The notes under the pieces are model-generated. The model did no database searches. It was not told the origin of the DNA and worked only from the letters and a program-made list of their open reading frames with translations. Positions 11,398 to 22,651 of a stretch of 64,000 bases of DNA are shown here, in pieces (the first letter of the stretch is position 1; each line of letters starts with the position of its first letter). The DNA is from Viridothelium virens. Taxonomy: Eukaryota > Ascomycota > Dothideomycetes > Trypetheliales > Trypetheliaceae. The position numbers were made by a program, and so were the translations under genes. The stretch lies in NCBI GenBank assembly GCA_010094025.1, contig ML991787.1:186001-250000 (forward strand), read 5' to 3'.

Positions 11398-14300
11398 ATG
11401 TCGTTGGGCAAAGTAGTAGCCTCAGCTGTGTCCGGAAGCCTTGAAGCTACGGTTGCCCTTGCTGCCGCGAACCTTGACTTTTCCTTGATAAAGATTGAAG
11501 CACCAAAAGAGTACAGAGAGATCGGATTATCTTTATCCAAAAAGCGCAGCACTGAGGCAGAGGAGGGCGAAGTCCATGTGACAGCCAGAAAACTCAGTGC
11601 TCTGTTTGCCGATACCATCCCCAAGACACCGAACCTGTACCGGGCGTATGGACTTCGAGCGAGCGAGATAGCACAGTCAAGGGTTAATCGTCCAAGTAGC
11701 ACCAAGCATTATGGCATGTTCGCCGATCACCTCGGTGCTGATGGAACCAGTTTATGGGCTGCTGCAACATCCGGGGAAACGGCCATTGCATTGCATTTAC
11801 TCGCATGCATGCTGGCTAGAATTTGGTCACATGCCGAAGCTGTCTCAATTTGGGTAGAATTTTTTGAGGAAAGGAAACCGAAACTGAACAGCTCAGAGCA
11901 GGAAGGACTCCTTGGCATCCTCGCTATGCAGAGCTCCCGCGTCAGTCTTTCTAGGTCATAGCTTGCTGCGTGGGATGCCAGCGCACGGTCCTGGCTTCAG
12001 ACCGCTGATGAAGCCAAGAATTTTCAACAAACGCAGCTGATGCTAATATTGAAGAACCTCGGTACATCTGTGAACTCGAAACCATTCTTATACGAGAGCG
12101 TCCTAGAGGCATGGACATCCTCACTGATGGTGATGGAAAACCTGGTAAAAGGTTCAAGTCAAAGAATTGAAAACGGTGGAACTCTTCTCGGTCTAGCATC
12201 CTGGCATCTGTATCCCGACATGCTTGTTCTTGGAAAAACCACCAAGAAAATCGTACAGAAAGATGCATCGATACCGCAGGGTACAATAATAACTGTTGGT
12301 CTACAAAATCGTGACCTTGAGAAACGAGGTATATCCTGGTCACTACCTCTTGCGCACCTACGTTTCTACGGTGATCCAGTCTCGGTGACTCGACAATTCA
12401 ACCAAGAGACCTCTCGTGTGACCATCGAAGAGCTGCTTCTTGTCGGCCTTGGTGCATTGGTGGGTATGTGGACTAGCAAAGTATCCATGTTGAAAGATAT
12501 GATAAGGCTAGTTGCAATGTTGAAGCAGACTGTGATCCTCGGATCTGATCCAGAGGCCGGGAGCTCGTGGCTTTGGCTCTTGGGCGAAGAAGCAGAAAAG
12601 TTTCTTGGATCGAAGGAAGAGCTAAGGACGGAGTCTTGGCAGCTGATAACGGCTGGCTTGAGAAGATACACTCGATTCCTTCCTCGACCTTCTAAACCAA
12701 TTTTTGGGCTTCTGGAGCCGCAGAACTTGCTTAGCGCAATGGATCTTGAAGAGCGAATAATTTTCCTGAGGCGGATGTGCCAAAGAAAGTACCCTGAGCA
12801 AGCCAAAAGAATGATTATACAATATCTCGTCCAATTGCCTTTCGGCCCGGAGCAGTATGAGTACGCTTCTGTCGTCCCAGTCGAATCCTCTTCAAAGGTT
12901 CCAAAGAGAGCGGTTGACGGTTCATTGAAGGTATCTGATCACTGCCATATGAGGTGGGTCCAGAGCTCCGGATCAAGCATCGATCCTTTGCAGGTGGAGA
13001 GAAGGCGGAAAAAAATACAGGCCCTTGGTGAGATGGTCAATCTCGTCCCTCACGATACTTTCCTGGCATCGCTGCAATCTCGACCTGTGATTACCTGGGC
13101 AGATGCGCCGAATAACATTTTCAAAGCATTCGATGAGTACTTAGTCAACAGAAGTGGGCGGAATCCCACAATCGGCTTTACCATGGTTTTTGGGGATTGC
13201 AGATTGGGTGCAGTATTTGCTACCTTGGACGATGATGACTCTACCGAAGCGGAACCCCAATTCTCGCTGGATGACGTCTCAGACGCATTTTCACAAAAGC
13301 TTCTCTCTCTCGAGACCTTTTGAGGGAGTATCTCGACGATCGTTACGAGGATGATCAAAGCATGGTGGATTTTCATCATGGGATGAGAGCACTTTCTGCC
13401 GTGGCGATGATCTATGAAAAATTCCGTGGGTCTGGAATATCGCTGCAGATAGCAAGCCAGAGAATCACCAACTGGAAATGGTCCCAATCGATTTGCTCTG
13501 GTGTGGATGATTTTGCCAATGTTCTTAAACCAATCAATTACTGCTCAAGGGAAGAAGCATTTTCCTGCATTGCTGCCTGCGAGTCTGGAAGTGTGGATCT
13601 ATCACCTACATCACTGAATGCGGTGATGGCTATTTCCAATGGTAAATCACTTTACGTAGCAGAGAGCCTGGTCAGGGACCCTTGGGACAGCGAGCTTCCA
13701 GTCCCCGTGGACAGATTCATGGGGAATCTTGGCCGCCCGGGAATGGTCTTGATGATTGCCCCAGAGCAGCCCCGGGTAACAAAGCTAGACGAAGGGACGT
13801 GGCGTTTAATAAATCATAGGGAATTTGATGGTTCTCATGAGAATATGTTTCAACAGCTAACTCTACACCTCTCCATATCAGAATGGCAACAAAGCATCGG
13901 TACTAGTTCTATTGGAAATCGAGATATAGAGGCATGTTTCGTCAATGGAATTGTGGGCTTACATGATCAAGGCACATGGATTGCGGATCTGGACATTCTT
14001 GGGATGATGTTTGGAAAGGAACAATGGATCCAGCTCTATCCAGTATTATGTTATTGTAAAACACAGACATTTCCGGGGACAGAACAATACTCATTCCCAT
14101 GGGCACTGTCGTGCATCGATAGGTGGGAAGAATTGATTGAATCCCCTCTCAGCGCAAGCATTATTCGAGCACGTGGTAATTGGCAAGCGCGGCTTGCCCT
14201 TACTACACTTAGCATTCAGCTAGGTCATACGACATACATTGTCTCTCCAGATCATTGCTGGCGGTGTTGTACCTGGCCATATTCTGTTATACCACCAGAT

Positions 14301-14588
14301 CCATACCAATGCTTTCGAGGACAGAAAACCGGAAGAATGCTCAGCGAGTTTGGGTTTAATTACTGGGGAACAAAACCTCTACCCTCGGAAACAGGCTCTC
14401 TGAAGCGAAATTTGGACGTAAACTCTACGAACGAATTGGCAGATAATGGATTATCAGATGATCACTTGTTAGACGACCAACTGTCAGATGATGAGCTACC
14501 CGGCGACGAGCTATCGGATGCAAATTTGTCGGACGAGCGGGAACAAGAGCTTAGTAAAAGACGGCCGTGTGATGTATATATCTGGTAG
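11398..14588 (+). pseudogene. Large conserved fungal protein of unknown function, disrupted by a TAG and a frameshift
   Basis: One long coding region of about 1,060 codons is recognisable across three open stretches. Stretch 1 (11398-11958) begins MSLGKVVASAVSGSLEATVA and contains ARKLSALFADTIPKTPNLYR and FADHLGADGTSLWAAATSGE, which resemble widely distributed Pezizomycotina hypothetical proteins. An in-frame TAG at 11959-11961 interrupts it. The same frame continues at once as LAAWDASARSWLQTADEAK and stays open to 13320. There a TGA follows TTT, and the sequence resumes one frame over as LREYLDDRYEDD... to 14588. Restoring one T in the TTTT run would rejoin the frames. The 3' end encodes a degenerate Leu-Ser-Asp-Asp repeat tail. 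No known domain is visible and the function is unknown. It may be a true pseudogene, or the breaks may be sequence errors. Confidence 0.7.
14432..14541 (+). repeat. Degenerate LSDD-type coding repeat
   Basis: About seven imperfect 15-base units encode variants of L-S-D-D-x/E-L at the C-terminal end of the disrupted gene (LSDDHL, LLDDQL, LSDDEL, LPGDEL, LSDANL). The block is acidic and probably disordered. It looks like a short minisatellite expansion. Confidence 0.6.
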
Positions 14589-15701
14589 TCCAAGGGTTAA
14601 TAGACGAACCTGTTGAATGGAAACATAAAGAGGTATATGAAGACGGGATCTGCCGTACGAGAACCCGTTCTCAATCCATCGGTCGATGTCCTCAGGTAGC
14701 ACTATCTCAACAGTACCGCCTCTATTCACGACAGAGGCTCCGACGCCTCCTACATCAATATCGACGCCTCCAGTGCCCACATCACCTTCCCTGTCATATT
14801 CCTGCACAAGCACGTCTCCAAGAGCAACCGGGGACGAGTACTCGATGCTTGACTACTCGTACGGCATGAGTGACGGAGACAAAGCATCGGACATCTTCAC
14901 TTGTGGCGCCAGCACTACCCTCTTCAACTCATTCGCTACAGCGAGCGCCTCTCATTCGAATGGGCAAGCCGCTAACGATGTGCGCGGGTAGGCGACGTTT
15001 CATGCTGGTGGCTGCTTCTGTATCAACGGCAATTTCTACTGCAACATAGATGCGGCTAATTGTCTACCGATCAGCGCCAAGTTTGATACGAAATCCTTAG
15101 ATGGGCCTGGAACGAAAGATATTGAGTAGTTTCCGACTACTAAAAACGGTGGTCTATGCAGCTGTGATGGATAATTTCATAGGAACGTGTAGCCCCTTAA
15201 AATTCTCGAATCTGTACTTCATGGATATTGACCTGGGACATGACTTGTCTAGAGTACGGTAGGCGCAGTCCACATCGCTCAATGATCAAGGGAGCGACAA
15301 GGTCACCACCTGAAATTTTAATTACTCCGAGATCTCCAGCCCTGTTTGGCTGACGGGCACTATACAATACTATCTTGGCAGAAACCGCATGCTATCCATA
15401 CATGGTCGTACCGAAGCCGCGCTGGGTTGGATTTGTAAACCGCCGGAGACCGACGGAAAACGCATCTGATGATATTCTTGGCAACTCCATATGATGCTAG
15501 CGGTCGATTCAAGAGTTGGCGACCCAGTCATATTATTCCGATTGCGGAACTTCAAATTAAGCCTAGTTGAGGGTAATCGCATATCATGTCTGGATCCCAG
15601 ACAATAAGTAGCATTACGCGTTCTTAGACTCTCTCTTTTCTTCGCCATTGAGTCAACCCAGGTCTCAGTCCCTCCTGTCGAAGAAGCAACTCTAGCTTCA
15701 C
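14589..15701. other. Intergenic spacer with a possible decayed frame
   Basis: This 1.1-kb stretch has no intact gene. Part of it (14686-15129) shows a Ser/Thr/Pro-rich frame that runs into a Cys-rich segment across a stop codon, described separately. The rest, including an open minus-strand frame of 92 codons at 15370-15648, has no recognisable content. Confidence 0.45.
14686..15129 (+). pseudogene. Possible decayed Ser/Thr/Pro- and Cys-rich reading frame
   Basis: A plus-strand frame encodes a Ser/Thr/Pro-rich stretch (TTEAPTPPTSISTPPVPTSP), then SNGQAANDVRG, a TAG at 14989, and in the same frame ATFHAGGCFCINGNFYCNID. The post-stop part has four Cys within 17 residues and ends at TAG 15127. 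The composition recalls linker plus small Cys-rich module of a fungal surface or secreted protein, but there is no signal peptide and no family was recognised. The minus strand is also open over 14511-14813, so the coding strand is uncertain. The frame may be chance. Confidence 0.22.
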
Positions 15702-16748
15702 ATGCTAAACGCCATGTCTAGAGAATGGGAGAATGCAGAAGTCAAGAGTCCTTACCTTGCGCAACCAATTTCCGTAGTTGCCGTTAAGGAGGTTCCATAC
15801 GTTCCAGATGGCAATCGCCTGCAGAACCTCAATATTTACCTTCCTCGGACTTCAAAAACAGATGGCCTTGTTGGTACCGCTCTTACGGCACTCCAGGTTC
15901 TTGACACGCCTGGCGATCATCCTCGCTGGCATGTACATGTCCACGGTGGCGCATGGCGCGATCCCCAACTTTCCGCTACGTCAATCGAGGCCGCTGTCGC
16001 TCACGCCTTTGCTGAAGGGCTTGTTGAAGATACCTGGTCCGGTCCCATCGATGCCATCATCTCAATCAACTATACCCTTTCCCCATTCCCAACCCATCCC
16101 ACGCTTCCTTACAACCCTAAAATCAGCCATCATTCCGATCCTGCTCGCGAGGCCACGCACCCAGCTCATATCCAGGACGTCCTGCACGCCTTCGCGCTTC
16201 TTCGCTCACTAGGCCTCACCGACCGCTCCTACATTCTCTCCGGCCACAGTTGCGGCGCATGTCTCGCATTCCAAGCAGCCCTGCAGCCGCCGCAACACTG
16301 GGGCCTCGAGCGTGTCCCTGCAATCCCGCAACCCGCCGCGCTGGTGGGCCTGAACGGCTTGTACGATTTGCCGGACTTGGTGCACGGGCTTGGTGATACG
16401 CACGCCCGGCTCCAAGATGAATATGCCAACTTGCTGACGATTGCATTTGGGGCCGAGGAGGACCGATGGCCGGCTGCGAGCCCGGCACGTGTGGATCCGG
16501 ACGAGCTTACGGAGCGGCTGCGACATGGGAGAGTACCGCCGCTGGTTGTGGTTGATCAGAGTTCACAGGATCAGCTGGTACCGATGAATCAGATGGAGAG
16601 AATGAAGCAGCAGTTGGACAAGGTACGTGGGTTACGGACAGTAAGGGGTAATAGATGCGTCGGAGTGCATGCAGCACCGTGGGAGGAGGGTTTTATCATC
16701 TGGGAGAGTGTCAAGGACGTCTTGAAGCTTCTGGCAGAGCACATTTGA
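15702..16748 (+). CDS. BNA7: Kynurenine formamidase-like alpha/beta hydrolase
   Basis: A single exon of 348 residues. Kynurenine formamidase hydrolyses N-formylkynurenine to kynurenine and formate in the tryptophan-to-NAD pathway. The HGGAW motif (HVHGGAWRDP) gives the oxyanion hole. The nucleophile elbow is LSGHSCGACL with Ser183. VVVDQSSQDQLVP supplies the Asp, and GVHAAPWEEGF supplies the His near the C-terminus. The motif set and order are those of the Bna7/AFMID group. An alternative start is the ATG at 15714 (MSREWENAE), which would lose four residues. No other kynurenine-pathway gene is adjacent. A related esterase of the same fold cannot be excluded. Confidence 0.75.
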   Translation: MLNAMSREWENAEVKSPYLAQPISVVAVKEVPYVPDGNRLQNLNIYLPRTSKTDGLVGTALTALQVLDTPGDHPRWHVHVHGGAWRDPQLSATSIEAAVAHAFAEGLVEDTWSGPIDAIISINYTLSPFPTHPTLPYNPKISHHSDPAREATHPAHIQDVLHAFALLRSLGLTDRSYILSGHSCGACLAFQAALQPPQHWGLERVPAIPQPAALVGLNGLYDLPDLVHGLGDTHARLQDEYANLLTIAFGAEEDRWPAASPARVDPDELTERLRHGRVPPLVVVDQSSQDQLVPMNQMERMKQQLDKVRGLRTVRGNRCVGVHAAPWEEGFIIWESVKDVLKLLAEHI

Positions 16749-17638
16749 GCCGATGCGTGGAACCCAGAGATGAGAAGGTATTTTTTGTTGGATGTCATAC
16801 TCATAATGTTCCAGAGGGTCTGATGTACTTGGCCAATACCGTGGTTAGGTACAGGAAGTGCATAAAGGTTTATAATTATACTTGTATTTTGATTCCGAAG
16901 ACGCTCCCCTCCCTCAGCTTTGAGGTTTCGTGAACATCATGACCAGTAAGGTATAGCTGGATTGACTTAGTACCCCTAATGTGTGGTAGGATGCGCTTGG
17001 CGTGGTCCGTGCGGATTTCGAAATTTCTTAATTTTTGCCCTCTGCTACTACTGTAATTGGCATTTCGTCTCAGTCAGCTGCGTTCGAAGTACTTTGGGGA
17101 TGTTTGTCCGAGTATTTCTTGAAGGACCCAATGACACAACCAAGACTACCTATGCAGAATCAGCAAAATCAGGATGTTGCTCTCAACGAAGGGCTGGATG
17201 CTGCGCTGCCTCACGGGTTGGTAACAGCCAAGGCCTGATGCGCGGAGCGAATCCGAATTATTCGCGGCACAATGTCACTGCGAATAGCGACTGCTATGCC
17301 GCAGCATCGAAGCGTTGTAGTACTCGGTATTTCGAACGTACCATGTCTTGTCTACGCTACGAGCGTGTGAGTTTAAGCGTACCGTCCGGAATTGTCCGGA
17401 CTTATACGGGCATTGCGATCAACGCTTTGTAGCTCTATTCCGAAGAGGTCGCCGCTCTGTTTGGATAGCAAGAGCTTCCCGTCACCCTCCTGTTGCTTAG
17501 AGCGGGCCTGGAGCCGGATTGACGCGGTAGAGCAATATCGCCGAGATGAGTGGTATAAGAAGAGCTGAGACGCACTGTACGCAGCCAGACGATACTACCA
17601 GTGGCATCAGTAGTCGCTCGGCCAATTCATATTCAGTC
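16749..17638. other. Intergenic spacer of about 0.9 kb
   Basis: Only weak frames are present (for example 16983-17432), with no family resemblance. Near 17383-17402 two TCCGGA hexamers flank a short AT spacer. The 3' part is the probable promoter of the NmrA-like gene. A frame extends upstream from its ATG to 17546 but looks non-conserved. Confidence 0.45.
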
Positions 17639-18661
17639 ATGTCTTCGCAGAAGCTTCTCACGATCTTTGGCTCAACAGGGAATCAAGGGGGAAGTGTAAT
17701 CGACCTCATTTTAAGCGATCCTGAACTCCAACAAAAGTACCGTCTGAGAGGTATCAGCCGAAATGCCTCCAGCGACTCTGCACAGAATCTCGGCCGGAAA
17801 GGAGTGGAGATGATTTCAGCAAACGTCAATAACCTGGAGTCCTTGAAAGCAGCCGTCCGTGGATCATACGGTGTCTTCGGTGTAACCAATTTTTGGGACA
17901 AGGATGTTATGTCTAAAACGATTGAGATTCAGCAGGGAAAGAACATATTCGAGGCGTGCAAGGCAGACAATGTCACGCATTTCGTTTTTTCGGCCCTCCC
18001 GAATGTTGAGAGGCTCACACAAGGAGTTTTGAAGCGGGTCGAGCATTTCGATGGAAAAGCCATAGTCGCAGAATACGTAGAGGCGAATAAGGGACACATG
18101 ATCGCTTCGTACTTCATGCCTGGTACGTTCATGTCTCAACGCTGGTCCGGTCTGTCTTGACATTGACCATTCTACACAGCCATGTACCTGAAATCCTACA
18201 AAGATCAGGTGAGATCGCTTGAAGGAAGACTTTCCATGATTATGCCCTTTTCGCTGTCAGGCAGTGACAGCACCAGCCCCTCCTGGCCTGTCGTCGATCC
18301 GAGAGAAGACAGCGGCAAATACATCATCGGCCTGTTCGAGGGTGGGAAGGACGCCGACGGAGTCAGTGTCCATGCGGTTTCCGCCTGGTCATCTCCCAAG
18401 GAACTACTTGCTGCTATAAGCAGAGAAGTGGAGAAGGAGGTGAATTTTGCGGCAGTATCGCCTGACGAGCTTAGTGCGTCATTGCCGGAGAACATTGCTC
18501 ACGAAATCACGGAGACGATGTTGCTTGTTGGAAACTTCAGCTACTACGGGAGAGGCGAGGAGAAGAACCAAGATCAAAGCGATGAATGGCTAGTCAAGAG
18601 TACGAAGACCATGGGTCTGGAACAGCTCGTACAGAGGAAAGGGCCGTGGAATTTTACATGA
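17639..18661 (+). CDS. NmrA-like NAD(P)-binding family protein
   Basis: Two exons, 17639-18122 and 18180-18661, give 321 residues; the intron begins GTACGT, contains a TTGAC branch-like site and joins in phase 1 (G|CC). The N-terminus LLTIFGSTGNQGGSVIDLIL is the Rossmann GxxGxxG dinucleotide site of the NmrA/HSCARG atypical short-chain dehydrogenase group. VFGVTNFWDKD, THFVFSALPN and SYFMPGAMYLKSYKD are characteristic later segments. The usual SDR YxxxK catalytic pair is not evident. Members either sense NADP(H) and bind transcription factors or act as reductases, and the choice cannot be made here. An in-frame extension to 17546 is possible, but homologues begin close to MSSQKLL. Confidence 0.85.
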
Positions 18662-19342
18662 ATAGTGGCGATCCGTCATGTGAAGCTCTCCCAAGGAGGT
18701 GCAGCGCTGTTAGTAGACACGCTTGAAAGTACAACAATTTGAAAATCCAATATAATCTTTGGCTCGAGGCTTAGTGACGCTAGAAGTGCTAAATGTTGGT
18801 TTCTTCTCCCCCTTTTCTCACCGGCAATTATTCGAGGTCTGTGGGCGAGGTTTCTAGAAAAACAATCTTTACAGAAGACCACAAGGAAACTAGACAAGGG
18901 ACAGAAGAGCAAAGAATGAGAAAGAGAATTTCTTACGAAGTACGAGCATATTCTCTCAAGTCTTTGATGGATAGGTTTGGGGATCTTGTAGCCAAGAGAG
19001 GTGAGACAATGAGTAGCATCTGGAGACGAAAATGTAACGGAACGATGGGATCTCGACGTATCCAATGCTTTGGTCTCAAGATTCGATATGTGATTTAAGG
19101 CGTTGTAATCGAGCCCATTCGGACGGTGTTGTGATTGATCTCCGACGGTCTCCGCACAGATCGCTGACGTTGCGATTCGGATTTGGCCGGATTTCTACGC
19201 GCCAAATTGCCAGACGATCATGGATTCATAGACAAGGACCGAGAGCGAAGCTCTTAGGTGGAAATGAAATATTTAAATAGGATCAACCCGAGTGCTGTTC
19301 GAGAGAATATGGGAGCTGTCGACTCGCATTGTCGTTTTCAAG
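18662..19342. other. Intergenic spacer of about 0.7 kb
   Basis: No gene was recognised. A plus-strand frame at 18793-19098 is Arg/Lys-rich without family resemblance. The last 60 bases may be 5' leader of the SnoaL-like gene. Confidence 0.45.
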
Positions 19343-19831
19343 ATGTCTGACCAGCTTTACGAAACTCTCAAGCAAACAGCAATAGCTCACTTTAAAGGAT
19401 ATGAGAGCCCAACACCATGGAACAACGAAGCCATCCAGCAGCACCGCACGCCCGAATGTGTTCATTATCTTCATCCAGTCGAATCAATACCGGCACCATT
19501 CAACGAACCTATCAAGATTGATCAATTCAGCAGCTTCATGCACTTCTTCGGCGCCTGTCTGGACAGATTCTCTCTGCCGATCAAAGATCTTGTGGTCGAC
19601 GTGCGACAGCGAACTGTTGTGGCAAGATTGGGGGCTGTTTTCGATTTTAGGGCTTTTGGAAACGAGGCAAAAGAGGAAGGCTACACCGCAGAGTACATGG
19701 TGCTCATGGAGATGGAGGAATCGGGGACGAAAGTTGTTCGTATCGAAGAGTTCATTGATCCTCAGCGTCTGATGGGTTATGTGCAGCCGAAGGCTCAACG
19801 ATATGCACAAAGTGTTAGCGGAGGGGCTTGA
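19343..19831 (+). CDS. SnoaL/NTF2-like small protein
   Basis: A single exon of 162 residues starting MSDQLYETLKQTAIAHFKGY. The length, an initial helix, a His/Tyr-containing motif (HRTPECVHYLHP) and a final strand pair ending VVRIEEFIDPQRLMGYV fit the cone-shaped NTF2-like fold, as in fungal SnoaL-like proteins. Members include polyketide cyclases, dehydratases and many with no known reaction. An upstream in-frame extension to 19292 exists, but the ATG at 19343 sits at the natural family start. It lies between the NmrA-like gene and the Zn2Cys6 regulator, the sort of neighbour found in small metabolic clusters, but no core enzyme is present. Confidence 0.7.
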   Translation: MSDQLYETLKQTAIAHFKGYESPTPWNNEAIQQHRTPECVHYLHPVESIPAPFNEPIKIDQFSSFMHFFGACLDRFSLPIKDLVVDVRQRTVVARLGAVFDFRAFGNEAKEEGYTAEYMVLMEMEESGTKVVRIEEFIDPQRLMGYVQPKAQRYAQSVSGGA

Positions 19832-20317
19832 CCTAAAGTCAAGTAGGAGCTCGACAGACGTCAGATGGCGTAAACAATCTATAGGGTCTCGAATTTAATG
19901 GCTTTCTGTCAAGTAACCCCTAAAAACCATTAATTTCGTGAATCTCGTATATAATCGGGAGGGCTCCATCAGTGCGTCCGAGAACTTGTGTTTACAAGAG
20001 GTAGAATGGAAGTAATAGACAGCAAGGGGTGAAATGAGAAATCTCGGCGAGATACAGTGAGGCTTGATGATCAAATAGCTCTTCTGTCCGTATTTTCGAT
20101 CTCCTGTTGGGACCTTGCGATTCATCCTCGAATCGTTCTTGGGAAGCACCTACAGAGTATGTAGAGTCAAGAATATGGCTACAGCTAAAATTAGTAAGCC
20201 TTACTAGCATCTTCATTCTTCATTTCACCAGTTGGTCATAGCCCATTTCAGGTAATATTTGTGCAAAGAGCCTGATATTACCCCCGTCTGCCCATCGTAA
20301 AAGCCAGTAGACGTCTG
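19832..20317. other. Convergent 3' spacer
   Basis: This spacer lies between the SnoaL-like gene (+) and the Zn2Cys6 gene (-), which converge here. Nothing beyond short random frames was seen. It presumably holds both 3' UTRs and polyadenylation signals. Confidence 0.45.
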
Positions 20318-22651
20318 CTAAAAGAGACTCGAGAAGGCCAAGTCATGTCCCTCAAAGTACCCGCCAGGGAAGCCTTCGGCAGCAGTCTCGAAAAGGGCAG
20401 CGCTGTCGTAAAGTCCAACAGAAGCGGCAGAAAGTACTGCTGCATCGCCATCACCGGGAATGAGTTCTTCCGCAAGCGCATCGGTATCGGTCCTACGGTC
20501 CTCAGACCGGATTAATTGGAGGTCCTGGGACTTTAGAAACGCAACTATTGCATTCAATGCCACCTGAGCCTTAGGCGATGGGAGTTTCGAAGCATTCCAC
20601 AGATGACACGCTTGCAGTAGCATTGATTGTACGTTCGGGCTCACTGTATTCTGCAGGGATGCAATTCCTCCTGAATACGCACCCCTCTGTAGCTCGGAAC
20701 ATAGAATCATCGCCGCAAGATTAAAATCGTGGATGTGGCGTATCAGCATTATTCTAAACACAGCAAGCTGACCTCCCGGTTGTGCCGCCTCAAGCATCGA
20801 GATAGACTGTTTCACAACGGCTTCGGCAGCGAAGATACACGACTGATGCTCTCGCTCGGATTTTTCATGGCCGAGAAAACGATGATATAGGACACACAGA
20901 GCTCGCTGATACACTAGCTCCAGTCTTATCCGATAGATGACTTCCGTTGGTGGGTCTATCAAACACTGATCAAGAGGAACCATTCTCAGCTTTTGAGGGA
21001 GCTCGTCCTTTGCCTTTTCCAGTCGCTCACTCATAGAATGAATTTCCGCTTCGCTAGGAGGTATTACCGAATGAGAAGAGGCCGTAATGTCTCCCAATAT
21101 TGAAACAAGCCTCGAGAAGCATATCTCTATCTGTACCGGGGTACACTCCTCTTTTGCTCTAGGCGGAGAACTATGCGCAGGCGAAAAGTCTGTGTCCAGA
21201 AGATTTGCTGGGGGAGCAGCATCACAGAGTCGGGAGTTCACGGAGCTGACTCTACCAACGCAACAGCTAACCGATATCTCAAGCTCGCTAGCGACCATCC
21301 AGATTCTTCTCCGCATCTCACAATCGAACGCAGAAAACTTCGGGTTTCGACTGGGGTCACGATGGTATCCGGCCTGGTAGCAAAGCCTTACGGTCAATCC
21401 ACAGAGCTGCCATGTTCGCGAAGTAGCGTCGTGATGCTTGAATAGCAGAGTCGCAGCATAGAGGATGAGCGCTTCAATGAGATGCGGTTGCGGTTTTGTA
21501 GCATCTGCTCGGACCAGAGCATGGGCTGTGAGCCTGCCTAATAGCTCGGCTCGTGCTCGGGTTGAAGTATCGTTCGAAGCCTGGCTTGATATCTCAGCCC
21601 CGAGGCCGCTGCTGACAAGTAGAAGGGCCAGCCAAGCAGGCTGGACTTCGCGTGGGTTCAGCCAAAAGTTTTGATACTAAAGAGCGGTAGCTATTGTCAG
21701 GCCGTACTTGTAAAGTACTGGAATCCACATCTGAGCCGGTAAACCTACCTGTTGCTGGAAAGTCGGCGCATGCATTATCACTTAACAGGATCAGAAGATG
21801 GCCGCAAATATCCAACCGTACTCTAGGCACATACCTCGGGCTGGCTCCATGATATTGAACCACGCGGCTACAAATCGGTCCATATCAGCTTTCGGTGGTA
21901 GCAAGTTCAGCAAGGCCGGTATCGAGAGGATTCGCGGGGTACCCAGAAGGACATCAACTTCCTGGACATTCCATTCATTGTCCCATTCGCTTTGAGGAGC
22001 GTCTAGATTTTTCTCGAGCTCGAAGTAAGCTTTCACGTCTGCAATCTATTGGAATATCAGCACCACACGGACCATTCAGGGGACGAAGGACTCCTCTACA
22101 TCATCAATGATGGACTCCCAGTGAGAAGGGCCAACCCACTGTGTACTGCCGCTCGTATAAAGCCTCAGCTTTCCCATTTGCGCCGTCATATCCTGGCTGG
22201 CCGACTCGTCGCCCAACCCCTCTCCTGCGCTCTCAACAGGGAGGCTATCAGGTGTCGGCAAAGTTCCCTGGAGACGGCTGACGAACGTCTCGAGTCGTTC
22301 CATTTTCTCTTTTAAAGCATCTTTCCTCTGTGATGTCGACAAGTATCTTAAGCCCTTCTCTGTGTACTTACATAATGACTCTCGCGATCGCTTGTAGCAC
22401 TTTGACCAGCGCTCGTCAGCAGTACACCCCAGCGACTCAGTGATATTACATGACAAGTGACTGACCTGCTCACACACAGGCAGACAGCGATCGCACTTCA
22501 ACTTAGACGCTCTGCACGGCGCGCAGGCGAGCTTTACGCGGCTCGAGCGTTTGTGGTGATCATTTGCCGTGCCTTCGCCTTCTCGTCGAACGGAGGAAAC
22601 GATGTTCTCTGCTAATTCTGCATTCTCACCGGAAGAATTGCTGAATGACAT
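20318..22651 (-). CDS. Zn2Cys6 transcription factor with fungal-specific regulatory domain
   Basis: Five exons on the minus strand (22651-22466, 22399-22100, 22045-21835, 21780-21749, 21676-20318) join in frame to 695 residues. The binuclear zinc cluster begins KLACAPCRASKLKC at about residue 42. Intron 1 falls inside it, so splicing brings CLPVCEQ next to CYKRSRESLCKY and completes the six-Cys pattern. A coiled-coil-like dimerisation stretch (KDALKEKMERLETFVSRLQG) follows. The middle-homology domain includes WFNIMEPARVIMHAPTF, YAATLLFKHHD and LCYQAGYHRDPS. The 32-nt exon 4 encodes the MHAPTFQQ part. Such proteins bind CGG half-sites as regulators of nearby or distant metabolic genes. The target is unknown. 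Upstream lies a 2.2-kb geneless spacer. Confidence 0.88.

Noticed and set aside
11959-11961. TAG explained by a tiny intron (21 bases from GTCAGT to CATAG)
   Set aside because: Removing it would keep the frame, but 21 bases is too short for spliceosomal splicing; a nonsense change from CAG is simpler.
17546-17638. Upstream N-terminal extension of the NmrA-like protein
   Set aside because: The extra 31 residues do not resemble family members, whose Rossmann start follows directly after MSSQKLL.
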